Program-made: the position numbers and the translations under genes
Shown: positions 1 to 11,616 of the stretch, piece after piece
How positions within the stretch are numbered: the first letter of the stretch is position 1
Layout: every line of letters starts with the position of its first letter
Assembly: GCF_020382885.2 (NCBI RefSeq)
Contig: NC_058510.1
Coordinates: forward strand, 6,506,862 to 6,570,861
Direction of reading: 5' to 3'
DNA length: 64,000 nucleotides
Origin: Scatophagus argus
Lineage: Eukaryota > Chordata > Actinopteri > Scatophagidae
Notes under the pieces: generated by a model
Told to the model about the DNA's origin: nothing
The model's database searches: none
The model's input: the letters and a program-made list of their open reading frames with translations, nothing else

Positions 1-697
1 AAACTGACTTTATTGTCTTTTGGTTATAGAGCCTAAAATGTATCAGAATTTATGAGCCAATTTTTTGTCTTACTTTTACCAGCTGTAGCTTTTACCACGT
101 TGCTGGAACTTGAAATTATCTTTGATTGATCTTGGTCACCTGCCAAATAGACGTGCAGCAGGGGCAAAAGCTGCCAGTTTTCCACCATTTGTCCCCAAAG
201 CTGGTGGATAGTTTTTCACCCACTCTATGGGACCTGAGGTTTCAAGTGTGTTTATAGCTTGTAAAGTAACATTAATGGCGTGGATTTAGGTGTGCGGCCA
301 ATAGCAGCAGAGCTTATCGCTCATATCTTAGCGCCATATTGAACTGTGTATGAGACGATTTATCTACGTCACACACAAGTGGACGCATAGGATTTAACCC
401 GCCTGACTCTCTCCTTGTGCGTTTTTACATCCGGATGTAAGTCGAAGTCTTTAGACGGACCTCAGCGTGCACTTTGAGAATAAAAACAGCCAGCAGTTCC
501 ATCAGGTCTGCTGCGATCTCAAGTTTGTGAGTTTTGACTGCTTTGCTGGAAAGCACCATTGTTATTGTAGAGGGTGTAACATTGGCGTTAATTGACAAAG
601 GAGGGGAAAAAATCCTTCCTGAGGGCATGCTTTCATCTCTATGACAGTGGGTACACTCATGCAGTCATAACAGCCTGCAGGCACAATCACACTGCTC

Positions 698-718
698 GTG
701 TGTGTGTGTGTGTGTGTG
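698..718. repeat. (TG)n microsatellite
   Basis: About ten uninterrupted TG units. Likely length-polymorphic; no other function visible. Confidence 0.9.
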
Positions 719-1610
719 CGTGCACTCTTTGTACTGGAATGTATCGCTTGTCATTGTGGTCCTCGACTTGCCTCACCTGCGTGGTCGTTTTGAGATTACT
801 GCGTTAGGAGAATGAGAAGAGATTGTGGTGTGTGTATGAGAGAGAGAAGAGGGTTGTTTACATTTTATAATTTCACTGAGAGTTTCTCTGGGTTAATGTA
901 CTTTTCATAAACTAGCAAGGAACACACTCATTGCCAAATAAGGCTGCCTCTTGTCCTAGAGCTGGACATTGTTGGCCTGTTGACATACGGTACGTTAGTC
1001 CTCCAGCGCTGACAGATTGGAGGCTTTCTCTGTCCAGTCAGACATTTGATAACCAGAGAGGGACACCTGGACCGGCAGGTGGCTGAGGTCCAGCCCCCCC
1101 CCCCCCAGGGGCTGCATACCTCTCCCCTCCTGATCCTCCCTGTGAGCCGGGAAGGAGGAATGTGATATTTTAAAAAAAGGGGGGAACATTGAAAGAGAAA
1201 GTTCCGACAGAGAGTTAGAGAGGCTAATTAAACAGGCCACAGTTAAACAGAGTGAGATTTGGGAGGCAGGGATGAAGATCTGACGTCGGGAAACAAGAAG
1301 ACGAAAGAAAGAAAGTCTGCTGCAAGAGAAAAGAGACTGATGTGCGACTTTTCCTTTTTTTGGGGGGGGGTAAGGGGGGGTTCAAACAATATTTGGAAAG
1401 CATGTGTGGATCTCGCGTCCAGTTTATATTCCTATCACAAATACAATCATGACTTCATTTGTTGTTCTAACGGCTTAATGGGGATTAGCCAAAGCCTTTA
1501 AACCAGCTGAGTTGATTTGTTCCACTACTTAAGTCAAAGTCAAGAAGCCCTTGATTGGATAATGAAGTTACCCTGGCCATACTCTCACTCTGTGCTACAC
1601 CCATCTGCAA

Positions 1611-1633
1611 ACACACACACACACACACACACA
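1611..1633. repeat. (CA)n microsatellite
   Basis: About eleven uninterrupted CA units in noncoding DNA upstream of boc. Confidence 0.9.
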
Positions 1634-2243
1634 TTGTGAGGCTGGTGTGAGTGCTGCTAGATCATTGATCAACTCCAGACTCTGGTAAGAAAGCAGTGTG
1701 TAGATAAATAACACGCAAGATTGCGTTCTTGCAGACTCTTGACCGATACTGAATGTAGGCCTTGATTATTTCTCTTTCTGTCTCAACTACAAGACTGATT
1801 TCTTTTTAAAAAAAAAAAAGTCGTCTCATTCTAATAACCTTTACCCACTTTCACCGTAACCGTAAGCGTGCGTGAACGAAACAATAAAAGCACCAGAAAG
1901 ACAAAAACATCAAGGAATCTGGGTTGTGTTCCAGGGCTTTAACCAATAATCAGATTTAAAGCGTTGCCCCAGAGAGAAAAAACTCATCATCGAAGAATGT
2001 CAGACTGGCAGGAGAAGACATGATTCAACAGAATAAATCACTGGGCACCAGATTAGTTAGTTATTGGGCCCCTGAGGTTATCACAACTGGAATTTTCCAT
2101 TGACAGCGCTCCTCAGTTTTCAGCTCAAGTCGCGCGTGCGTGTGAGGTTTTATTTTATATTTCAGAGCTTGGGATCATGTACGTCTGTGAGCTCTGAGTG
2201 ACAGGACAAATGGTAGCCCTGCTTTACCAAGTCTCTCTCTCGT

Positions 2244-2269
2244 ACACACACACACGCACACACACACAA
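2244..2269. repeat. Imperfect (CA)n microsatellite
   Basis: CA units with one CG interruption, followed within 200 bp by a pyrimidine-rich tract. Confidence 0.85.
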
Positions 2270-2439
2270 ATACAAATCCAGCTTCTGACACTGAGAGCTC
2301 TCTTTGAAACAAGCCTCCTCCAGCTGTTTCCCCTTTTAAGAAGCTCTCTCAGACCACCAGCTTTCACTCCACAGCCGCGAAGCAAGCAGTCAAAGTCGGT
2401 TGCACCATCTCCGGCACGGTTGACGCCCTCGTTTTCTGT

Positions 2440-2752
2440 TTAATTTCCTGCCTCTTCTCCGTTTTCTAATTCCTCCGCATATCTGTTTTTCCTATAGCTT
2501 TGTCCTTCAGTCGTTTTCATATAACTTTACGGTCTTTCTCCGTTCCCTCATCTCTCTTTCCGCCCCCCCCCCCTTCCCTCTCTCTCTCCCTGCCTTATCT
2601 CAGTTTCCTCATATCTGTTTTTCATATAATATTTCGCTCTCTCTGCCATTTTTTCCTTTCCTTCCTTCATCCCCCACTGAGATTTGTACGGCCAGTCTCT
2701 CTCTCTATCCCTCTCCCCGTCTCTCTATTTTTCCCTCCTGGTTCCTGCTGAA
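2440..2752. repeat. Long pyrimidine-rich (C/T) tract
   Basis: About 300 bp where the plus strand is nearly all C and T, with CTCTCT and TTCC runs and a C-run near 2564. Low-complexity DNA of this kind can form triplex structures; no coding potential despite open frames rich in Ser, Pro, Phe and Leu. Confidence 0.7.
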
Positions 2753-3591
2753 TAATGGGGAGAAATTGCTCTTGATTTATAATTGGTTCCATTCACTGTG
2801 ATGCATGAGCTGCCAAAGGAGTTTTGGGGGGGCCTCTTTCACCCCCCTCACGTCCCTCCCTCCTTCCCCTACGTTGCAGGAACACACAAGGAGGCAGGCT
2901 GCATACATGTATAGCTATGAAAGTCTATATTAGCATGCACAAATGCCATGGCGTGTGCTTAGTTTATCTCTCCGGGCCGAGGATAAGTGGTAGCCTGTTT
3001 TTTTGCCCGTTGACATTTGGTGTTGGAAAAACTTCCTGAGGTCTACATATTTATGTGCCTCTGTGAGTATACTTTTACCATGTAATAGGAGTTTGTGTGA
3101 TTGCTTGCTTATGTGTCATCAGTTGTGTGTGTGTGTGTGCGCGGAGAGAGAGAGAACACAGGCAGGGCAAGAATAGTTGTGGGTGAATCAAATATGTAAC
3201 TGCTTGCGCGTGTGTGTTTGTGTGATGAGTACTGCGAAATCCTGGGTATTAGTTAGTTTTCCCAGTACTGTATGGGAATAATTATGTGTGTGTGTGTGTG
3301 ATCTGTGTGTGTGATCTGTGTACTTGGTGCTCAGTTAAAGCTGCTCAGAAATGCTCCAGTACTCACTAAAAAAAGACACACACGTACTGCATGTGTGTTA
3401 TTCGTACTCTTGTCTCTTACTTGGGAAGCCGTAAGCAGGGAATGTTTTGTATTTTTTGCTGATTAAGTAATTGATTCATAAACATGTTGGCGTGTGAGAT
3501 GATAACAAATACAGCGTGTCTCCTTGATACAGTTTTAGAGGTTTATATTCGTTTTTTAGATAGCAGAGAGTTTTTGTATGTGTCTAGCTTG

Positions 3592-3726
3592 ACTTTGTTT
3601 TCATTGTTCTTTCTATCCCTCCCTCCTTTCTTTTTTCTTTCTGTTCAATTATCCTCTCCTCTCTCCTCCTGTCCAGCTTTTCACTTTCTTTTATTCCTGT
3701 CTTTCATCCCTCCGTCCTCCTCTGAT
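3592..3726. repeat. Pyrimidine-rich tract
   Basis: A second plus-strand C/T-rich stretch (CCCTCC, CTTTCT and CCTCTC blocks) immediately before the candidate conserved element. Low complexity only. Confidence 0.65.
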
Positions 3727-3759
3727 TTGATTAGCTAATACCTACCTCTCTGTTTGGTC

Positions 3760-4160
3760 CATCCATCAATGGACACGAACTGGCCCAGCGGCCGTGATGA
3801 TCCGATCCTGTTCCCATGGCCCTCGGTGGGCACGCTGGCATCCCACAGCAGGCAGAAGAATGTGGGTGGGTGTGTTCACCACGGCGCAGTAATTAGCTCT
3901 CCGTGGTTAATTCAGCTTCGTTATCTAAATTATGCAAATACTTCGGTGCCTAATTGATTAGAACGCCCCCCCCTACACGACAGGCCTGTCCAGATCCCTC
4001 TCGTTAATCCTCGAGACGCTCTGTAGCTCGTTAGTGTCGGTTCGGGGGATGAAGGAGGGGTTGGACGGGCATATAGCTCGTTAATACTTTGTGAAGTTTG
4101 TGTGTGTGTATGTGTGTTATGAACGAGGAGGGGGTAACTCTCAACCTCGTTAGGGATGCT
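3760..4160. promoter_or_regulatory. Candidate conserved enhancer (homeodomain/POU site cluster) upstream of boc
   Basis: This stretch is free of simple repeat for most of its length and dense in developmental transcription-factor motifs: TAATTA at 3890-3895, GTTAATTC near 3907, an octamer ATGCAAAT at 3932-3939 (POU class) and TAATTGATTA at 3951-3960 (P2-type palindrome bound by paired-class homeodomain dimers). Four copies of CTCGTTA(A/G) follow at 4000, 4027, 4077 and 4146. This composition is typical of vertebrate developmental enhancers. Conservation cannot be seen from one sequence, so the call is inference; boc is the nearest gene and the likely target. Confidence 0.4.
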
Positions 4161-7100
4161 TAGATGCTTTTGATGTGTAATTTTATGGCATGAGAACGAG
4201 TGATGAGGATTTGGACTGGCCCCCTCTCCACCTGTTGGACCAAGTTTCCATGCCAAGAAGGGACTCCACAAGGTTCTCTTGTGTCCGAGGAAGCTGAGAG
4301 ATTGATGGGAATAGATTTAAGATTTGTTCTCTGCCAAGTTTTTGCTTGTGTAAAGTGCAACAGAGAAGTGCGGAGATTCTCCACTGAAGTTTGCATTATC
4401 CACGGTACTTTGGACTGGAGACCACATCCAGCAGTGATGGTGATCTCACTGTCTCTCTACTATATTTCATGTTTTTGACACATGGCAGATGCGGCATATG
4501 GGAGAATTATACAAGCTGGTTTCATGCCTTCAATTCAACTTTTTAACCTCTATTCGGCTTTTAAAAGTCAATAAACAAGCAAAACCATGTCGGTTAACTA
4601 GTTAGCTGCTTACATTCGTGTACTGATTAAACAACACAGACAGAGCTGAAATGATGAGGTGATCGATAAGTTTGTTCATGAACAAAATAAAAAGACATGT
4701 CACAGAATATTTTTACATTTTTGGTTGGTTAACAACAAAACATATTATTTAAAAATTAAAATAACATCTAACATTTAGTCAGATCCACATGCATGATGTC
4801 CTCGTTTCTGTCATGTTGCTCTTTCCCCTTGTGACCATCTGATGGTAAAGCGGACCCTCCTCGTCCTCCTCCACTCGGCACAAACCCCGGGGCCAAACCA
4901 AGAGACCAGCAAACACATTGACAGAGTGAGGGGAAAATATGTTGGGACATTCAGCGACGCTCTCACACACGCTCTCTCAAACACACCCTCTCATTGACGA
5001 GGCATTGCTCTCTCCTCCTGCTCGCCCGCCAGTTGACATCCTCTCTATTAATTTGAGTAGCCGTTCTGCTTTCTCAGTCAACCCCTCCACCCACTGCCTC
5101 CATAAACCCCCTTCACCCATCTCACATCAATCCAGAAAGGCATTGAACCCTCCTCCTTGCCTCCCCAGGCTCTCTACACACTACCCTCAAACCTCTTGGT
5201 CATTGAGCCCCCCTCCCCTTCTCTTTGGTCATTGAGCAGGGCCCATCAGCTCTTCCCCGGGCCCTTCAGAGTAGCGTCTCCCCTTTCTCCAGGGGTCCGC
5301 AGGGTCTTTGTCCGTGCACTGGCTCACTGCTTTACAATGACTCTCCACTCTATTAAGGTGCGTTCTGCCTGTTAGCGTCGCTAGGGGCAACCGGCCTCCC
5401 GCATGGCAGCTATGCAGCATGGCATTGTGGGCTGCGGGCCCGAGCGGAGCAGTTGAACCCCCGGCACTCCTCACACTTGACACCGCATGTGTTTATCTAA
5501 AGGGGGGGGCTTTCTGGTGTTTGGAGAACCTCGAAGGATGGGGCCTGGGGGGGCACTGGGTGTAAAAAGACGTAAAACTGGGGGAGGAGGGAGGGCAAGA
5601 AGGGAGTTTGGGGAGGTGATAAATATTCAACAGCTCACATCCTCAGAAGGAATTACTACCCTACCCCTCCATCACCACCACCACCCCTCCTCCTGTGTGT
5701 CCTCTTCATGCCAGAAAGCAGATGGAATGTGAGCGCTCAGGGAGGAGGCTCCAGTCTGGTTTTATCCAATTAGCAGGGTTGTCAAAATGAATTTATCCAC
5801 GGAGGTAGGGGGACAATGGGACTGGCAGTGGCCCGGCAGAACAGGGGCCCCGGTGTCTTTACTTAGCACGCTCACAATGAACTTCTGTCAAGTGACTCTC
5901 TCCCATGACGACATATAAGGCACTCGCATACCTACACTCATGATGCATGCCTGCACGCCACCACCACAGCCGGGAACCTTCTACTGGTCCAGCTTTTCTC
6001 TCGACTCCTCCTATACGTGATAAGCGTATACACACACCTGGATTCAAAGCTGTTACAGGTTGGTTGAATTCAGTCCAAGTCAGATCAACAAGTCACAAGA
6101 CTTGCTAACCAAAACCAAAAGTCGAGCTGCTTTCAGGCCTCTGAATCTCTGCTTCAGTGAAAACAAGATTGTTCAGATGACAAAGAACAAAGAAACTATT
6201 TAATGTGCACACGTGACGTCAGCTTTGATACCTGACCAGTAACGGCGTTTTTTTCCCACATTTTTTTCTAATGCATATATCCAATAAATATGTAACACGT
6301 GTGACTGTGTAAGGTCCACTTGTCGCAGGGGCTGGAAGTCAAATATCTTTACATACTTGTGCCAATGCAGTTCATGAATTTCGGTATCCACAACAAAATT
6401 AGACTCTGCTTCAAGGAGTACTGGCACGTTTTTCTACAAAGTCCTTTTTTCATTAAACAGAAAAAGCAAAACCAAATGTTAAATAACAGTGGAACTTTAC
6501 AGGGTTATGAAATACAGTCAATTTGGAAAAAAAATGACATATATTATTAAGTGGATGAGACAATGAATTGAACCAGACATTTGTTGCCAGTTGTCTTCAG
6601 TAACACACATTCGATTGGTACCAAAGTAGTGTTGTGTTTCATTACCCCAGGATTTTTTTAATTTACTTCCCGCTCAAGTCAGAGTGTGAGACTCGCTCTC
6701 AGAAGTATTCACATATCAGTTCTCAACGTGATTACAGAAATGACTTTACTCTCCTGTAATCAAGCTGCTGTGCTGGATCTGGCAGATTTGAGCTGTTCAC
6801 ACAGTTCTCCTCACTGCAGTGTCACTCAAGTATGTTTTAATACCACAAAGCTGATCCCACAAAGTTTTTGCCACACAGCGTTTGCTCCTCGCTGGTAATG
6901 CTGAAACAAAACAGTCACAGGCGCACATTAACACACACATTCTCTTGGTTCTTGATTTAGTGGTGCTGTCTGTGTGTATGCTCTGGTTTTTATCAGTCTC
7001 GCTGACGCGTAGGAGACTCTTCTGCCTCTCCCTGTGACTTCTCTGGGAAGGATGGATGGAAAAAGTTGGACACAGATGTCAGGCCAACTTTTCATCTTGA

Positions 7101-7601
7101 GGCAGGGTATCTGCTAAGCAAACACAGGACCCATCTGACTAATGAATCAGACAGACGGACAGGCTCAGAGGAGTAAGGCTGTTTTTAGGGAGAGATGATG
7201 TATGAGGGGCCTTCTCATACCACTGTTATAACAAAGCTGCGTCTCTGTTTCTGTCTCGCCTCCCGTCTCACTGTCACGACTTTAGTTTATGCATGAAAGG
7301 CCGATATTGGACAGGTATGAGGGTCTCATTGGCGAAGTAGTGTGTCCACTTGGCAGATTGACTGGTGTGGTTTACGGTTAGCGACTCTCACAGCTGGAAC
7401 AGGTGCTCGATACAGATGTATGTGTCTTTTATGGGCAGCTGTCCCGGGTTGTGCCCATACAGCGACCGGCCACAGAAGCCACAGGCCTTCAGCTTTTCTC
7501 GCTCCTGGTTCCACAGTAGCTTGCTGTTTGTTTACTGAGTGAGCCCACTACTAATGGGTTACCCTGAGTGGACGAGTGAGGAAATGGAACTTTCATGTTA
7601 T

Positions 7602-7815
7602 GTAGGGCTGCAACTAAGGACTATTTTCATTATTGAAAATACCAAAAATGTCCATGTTGACATCCTTGGTCCAAATACCAAAAATACTAAACTTGCGATA
7701 ATGTTAGAACCACTGAATCCCCACACTGAAGAAGCTAGAGCAAGCCAGTGTTTGACATTTTTTGCTTAGAGCTGCTGTAATCAATAACTGAAACAATGAA
7801 TCGTCACATGACTAC
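7602..7815. repeat. Decayed interspersed repeat (GGGCTGCAACTAA family)
   Basis: Opens with GGGCTGCAACTAAGGACTAT and contains GACATTTTTTGCTTAG and GAAGCTAGAGC, which resemble a medium-reiterated repeat I know from many percomorph genomes (starting GGGCTGCAACTAACGATTAT). Heavily diverged and with no coding capacity. The family resemblance is from memory. Confidence 0.5.
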
Positions 7816-8950
7816 TTGTAGGTGGAAGGGATTGCTGAGTTAGGGATGAACGTGCCAACATATCACCAAGCCTTTGCAGATCATCTCCGCTGTATGGAGG
7901 GATTTAGCATCTTTAAGCTCATTATTTTGGTTGTTTGCGTCTGTTGATACACTATCAGTTGCCTTACAGCAGGAACTTTGTTCCAGCTGTGAGCTACCTG
8001 TCCAGCACCAAAGAGCAGGCAAACATTTAGCTGCCAAAGAAACAGATATGACCCTCATGAGTTGGTAGAGGCCAAAAACGGAGCTAAAAAAGAGGAGACA
8101 TTGGACTGACATTCACCAGTTGGTCACAAACACAATGTTGTGTTTGCAGCTTGATGCTGTTTGAAAATTAGCATTTGCAGGTTTAACATATAAATAAAAT
8201 GACCGTTGATCCCCAAAGTTATCAGTCAGTGAATCATGGCAGTTCCACGTTGTTTTTGTGCAAGTTCGTGAGTACTAGCTGTTCGTGTCGTGAGAATTAA
8301 CAATCTAGAATTGTTTACACACATTCATAATAAGCAATTAAAATGTAGCAGAGAAATGTGTGGTCTGGTGTGACAGTTGGTGAAGTTTACAGCCGTTTTT
8401 CCATCGGCCTGCTGCTTTGCTCATTTTCAAATGTGCCAGGCAGCTGAACATTTTCAGTGCTGCCATTAGATGATGAAGGTGCACTGCAAGAGTTTCCATT
8501 ATCTTGCTGTCCTGCTTTGGCTCATTTTGTGTGTGTGTGTGTGTAGTCCCCAGTCGGAGCTTCATTAATCATCCCCTTGCCATAATAAAATCAGGATAAA
8601 CTATGTATGAGAAAGTTGGGTTCTTCAGTTTTTACCATATCAGCGCAGGACAGCTTATGCCCTTTAGTGTGTGCGTGTTCTGCGACATGCGTGTATATGA
8701 GAGAGAGAGAGAGGGAGTAAAAGAGATTCAGTTTTGCAGGGACCACCCTCCTCATCCTGACGGGAAGTTGTTAGTTTAACCTGACAGGAAAGTATTCGAG
8801 AAACTTGGCAGCAGGCAACAAGGGAGAGAGAAAAGCTCCCCTTTTCTACATTAACTGTTAATAGACTGACCATAAGCAACATCTTCTCCATTTTCCTCCC
8901 AAAACATGCTGCACTGAAGTATAAAAGAGCCCTCCTCTCCTCCATCTCCA

Positions 8951-8973
8951 CCTCTCTTTCTCTCTCTTTCTCT

Positions 8974-9049
<76 letters not shown>

Positions 9050-9050
9050 C
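8951..9050. repeat. Compound (CT)n-(CA)n microsatellite
   Basis: About 45 bp of CT/TTTC repeat run straight into about 52 bp of uninterrupted AC repeat. Open frames reading Val-Cys or Arg-Glu repeats here are artefacts of the repeat. Confidence 0.95.
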
Positions 9051-9635
9051 CTCGCTGCTGTGATATACATTTCACCCTGCCCCCCCTCCTCATCCTGCGT
9101 CTCATTAGTTGTTCTTTGTCCTGAGTCCTGAATGCAGCCTGTGTCTCTCCCACCCCCACCTTACCTGTATCGGTTACACCTGAGCGGGGAGGTGGAGGGG
9201 TCAGGTTACGGCCTGCAGAATGAGGGCGCCCCTTTGATGAGCGCAGGGCTGGATGGGTGCCGGCGCAGGCGGAGGAGATGGGGTCAGCAGTAAGATGGGG
9301 GCTGACAGAAAAGAAAGGCTTTATTTGTGTCTGGAGTTTGGCTCCTGAGGGCACCACCTCACCTGGATTTTGTTGTCGCAAGTGGCTGCATGTTTGTGTA
9401 CTTGTGTGTGCACATGTGTGTGTATACAGGTATGATGGAGCAGCTTATATATGAATCAAGAGTGGCAGTTGAAGATGGATGTTGTATGTTTTCAAGTTGC
9501 ATTTTGGTAGCTGATTTTCTGTGCGGTTCTGTGTGTGTTTGTTTAGGTTGGAAGAAAGTTGCTCATGCTATTTCTTTGAGTCTGTAAATGACCCTCTGAC
9601 CTTCTTCCGTGTGTGTGTTTTTCAGGTGGTAGTAT

Positions 9636-10428
9636 ATGGAAGATGTCTGGAAAGCGAGACTGGACTCCGTGGATGAAAAAGAGAAGGGCTCCAGTGTTGT
9701 GCGCTCTGGGTGCAGTACTACTATGCTGCCTGCAGAGCGGCGCCTCTCTCCCCGGTGAGTAGTCAAACTGAGATGCTAATAAACGGGATCTCTCAAGTAA
9801 CAATTTGCAGAAATAAAATTGGAAATTTTCCCCTCTTTGTGCTTTCAGTCACTGCTTAACAAAATGCACACTACTGACTCTATGCTCACGTTATGAATGC
9901 CTTTACATTCATTTTGCCAGACACCTGGTGCAGCAAAAGTCTCGCCAGGGACAAAATATTCTGGCTCAGTCACAAAGAGAAAGGTGTTGTACGTGTCTGG
10001 CAGCGGCAACAGCAGTTTATTTGAATTGAAATGAAGAAGTGGTGTAGTTCGCATGAAACGTACGAGCCACCATGAGAGAACTGAAAAATAAGGATTTATG
10101 TGGAGCTGAAACATTTAGCCCATTAGTTGATTAGTCATTTTAAAGAAAATGAGTCTGTAAATTTTTGTCCAAGTGAAAATACTAAAATAACTGTTGTTCT
10201 TAGTCTGGCATTTTATTTTGAGGGGGTTTGGATTGGTTGGTCAAACAAGATATTTAATGCCATACTATCAAAGAAATGTCAAGACAAATCGTACCACCCT
10301 GCTGGTCTTTGTCTTCCACATATAACCAGTGGGACATGTCCTTACATGTTGTCTTATATGAATCTTAAAAAAAAAAAACATTTTCAATCAGCTTCTGACT
10401 GACTTTGTACAATCTTTTCTTCAGATGA
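9636..10428 (+). promoter_or_regulatory. Overlapping upstream ORF at the boc start
   Basis: An ATG at 9636-9638 lies 7 nt before the boc ATG (9643) in another frame. It reads for about 40 codons to the end of the exon at 9754 and, after splicing to 10425, stops at once at a TGA formed in the next exon. It overlaps the boc start. The upstream ATG has a poor -3 base (T), the boc ATG has A at -3, so leaky scanning is expected. Translation of the upstream frame is unproven. Confidence 0.45.
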
Positions 10429-11544
10429 GGTACCAGTGTTCATTGAGGAGCCCATGTCCGTGGTGCAGAAGCTAGGAGGCAGCGTGAATCTGCGGTGCAA
10501 CGTGCGACCGGCCTCCGCCAACATCAGCTGGCGCCTCAACGGCCAGGAGTTCTTGGATGGAGACTTGGGTGTAGTGCTGGGGCCCAACAGCCTGCACATC
10601 CCCACACTGTCCAACCTGACTCTGGGCAGATACCAGTGTGTGGCCAGCACCGGTGTAGGAGCTCTGGCCAGTGTGCCTGCTAATGTGACTGCTGCCAGTG
10701 AGTAGCCACCCACACAAAGCTGAGACAAATAAACACAAATGCACAGGCCTTGTTTTTGGTTTGCCAGAATATCCAAAGAATGTCCTTGACTTAACTTTTA
10801 TCTAGAACAAAAATGGTGAAGCAGTGGGATTTGTTCGCTTAAAACCCTCACCAATACTAAAAAACTGAAAACCTTGAAGTTTTCCACTGCTGTGAGTCTA
10901 AAACTTACTGTTGCACCTCACTGATTAGTGATAGTGGCTGCAGATAGTCACGCAGTATTTATTTGGTGTATTTAAACAACAGCTGCTTGTGTGCACTGGA
11001 TTTAAAGTAAATTATTCTCATTGCTGACATTTTTAGTGCTGTGCTGGTTTGGATGTGTGGTGTTACATTTGATATGCATCATGGGACTGAGAGGGGGGCC
11101 TGAAGCTGTGTAACCTGAGCCGAAGGAATGGAGGGGACCCGGGGGCCGGGGACCAGGACTCGGCCTGGGGGCCCCCTGCCTCCATCAGCCCATCCGCTCC
11201 TCACAACATCACATTCCTCTCCACAGGGCCCGACAGCAGGGGTTGCCAGAAATTATGGCCCCGTAATTGGTTAAAGGGCTAAAGGGAGATAAGGGTGGTG
11301 TGTTTGTGTGTGTATCTTAGTGTGTGTGTGTGTGTGAGTGGGAGGACAGAGGATATGGGTTTATGCCTCATGAGGACACAGCATCAGGTAAAAAGGGAGC
11401 TGTTAACTGTATTGTTTTACATGTAGAGGTGTGATGTATGAGGCTGTCACCGCTGGGGAAACTGGAGGTGTTTTAGGCCAGTCGAGACAAGATCCTCACA
11501 CAAGATGAGACGTGATGTCACATTCTCTGTCTCCTTGAAGCCCT

Positions 11545-11616
<72 letters not shown>

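Larger units (their letters stand above)
1..9625. other. Gene-free region upstream of the boc start exon
   Basis: No open frame here looks like protein: the longer ones are short, low in complexity or cross simple repeats. The boc start-codon exon opens with a splice acceptor at 9625, so at least one upstream 5' UTR exon must exist, either in this stretch or before the window; I cannot place it. The region holds several microsatellites, two long pyrimidine-rich tracts, a candidate conserved element near 3.76-4.16 kb and one decayed interspersed repeat near 7.6 kb, listed separately. It is best read as first-intron or 5' regulatory DNA of boc. Confidence 0.6.

Noticed and set aside
8664-9381. 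Long minus-strand frames reading (Val-Cys)n and (Arg-Glu)n
   Set aside because: Artefacts of the compound CT/CA microsatellite.
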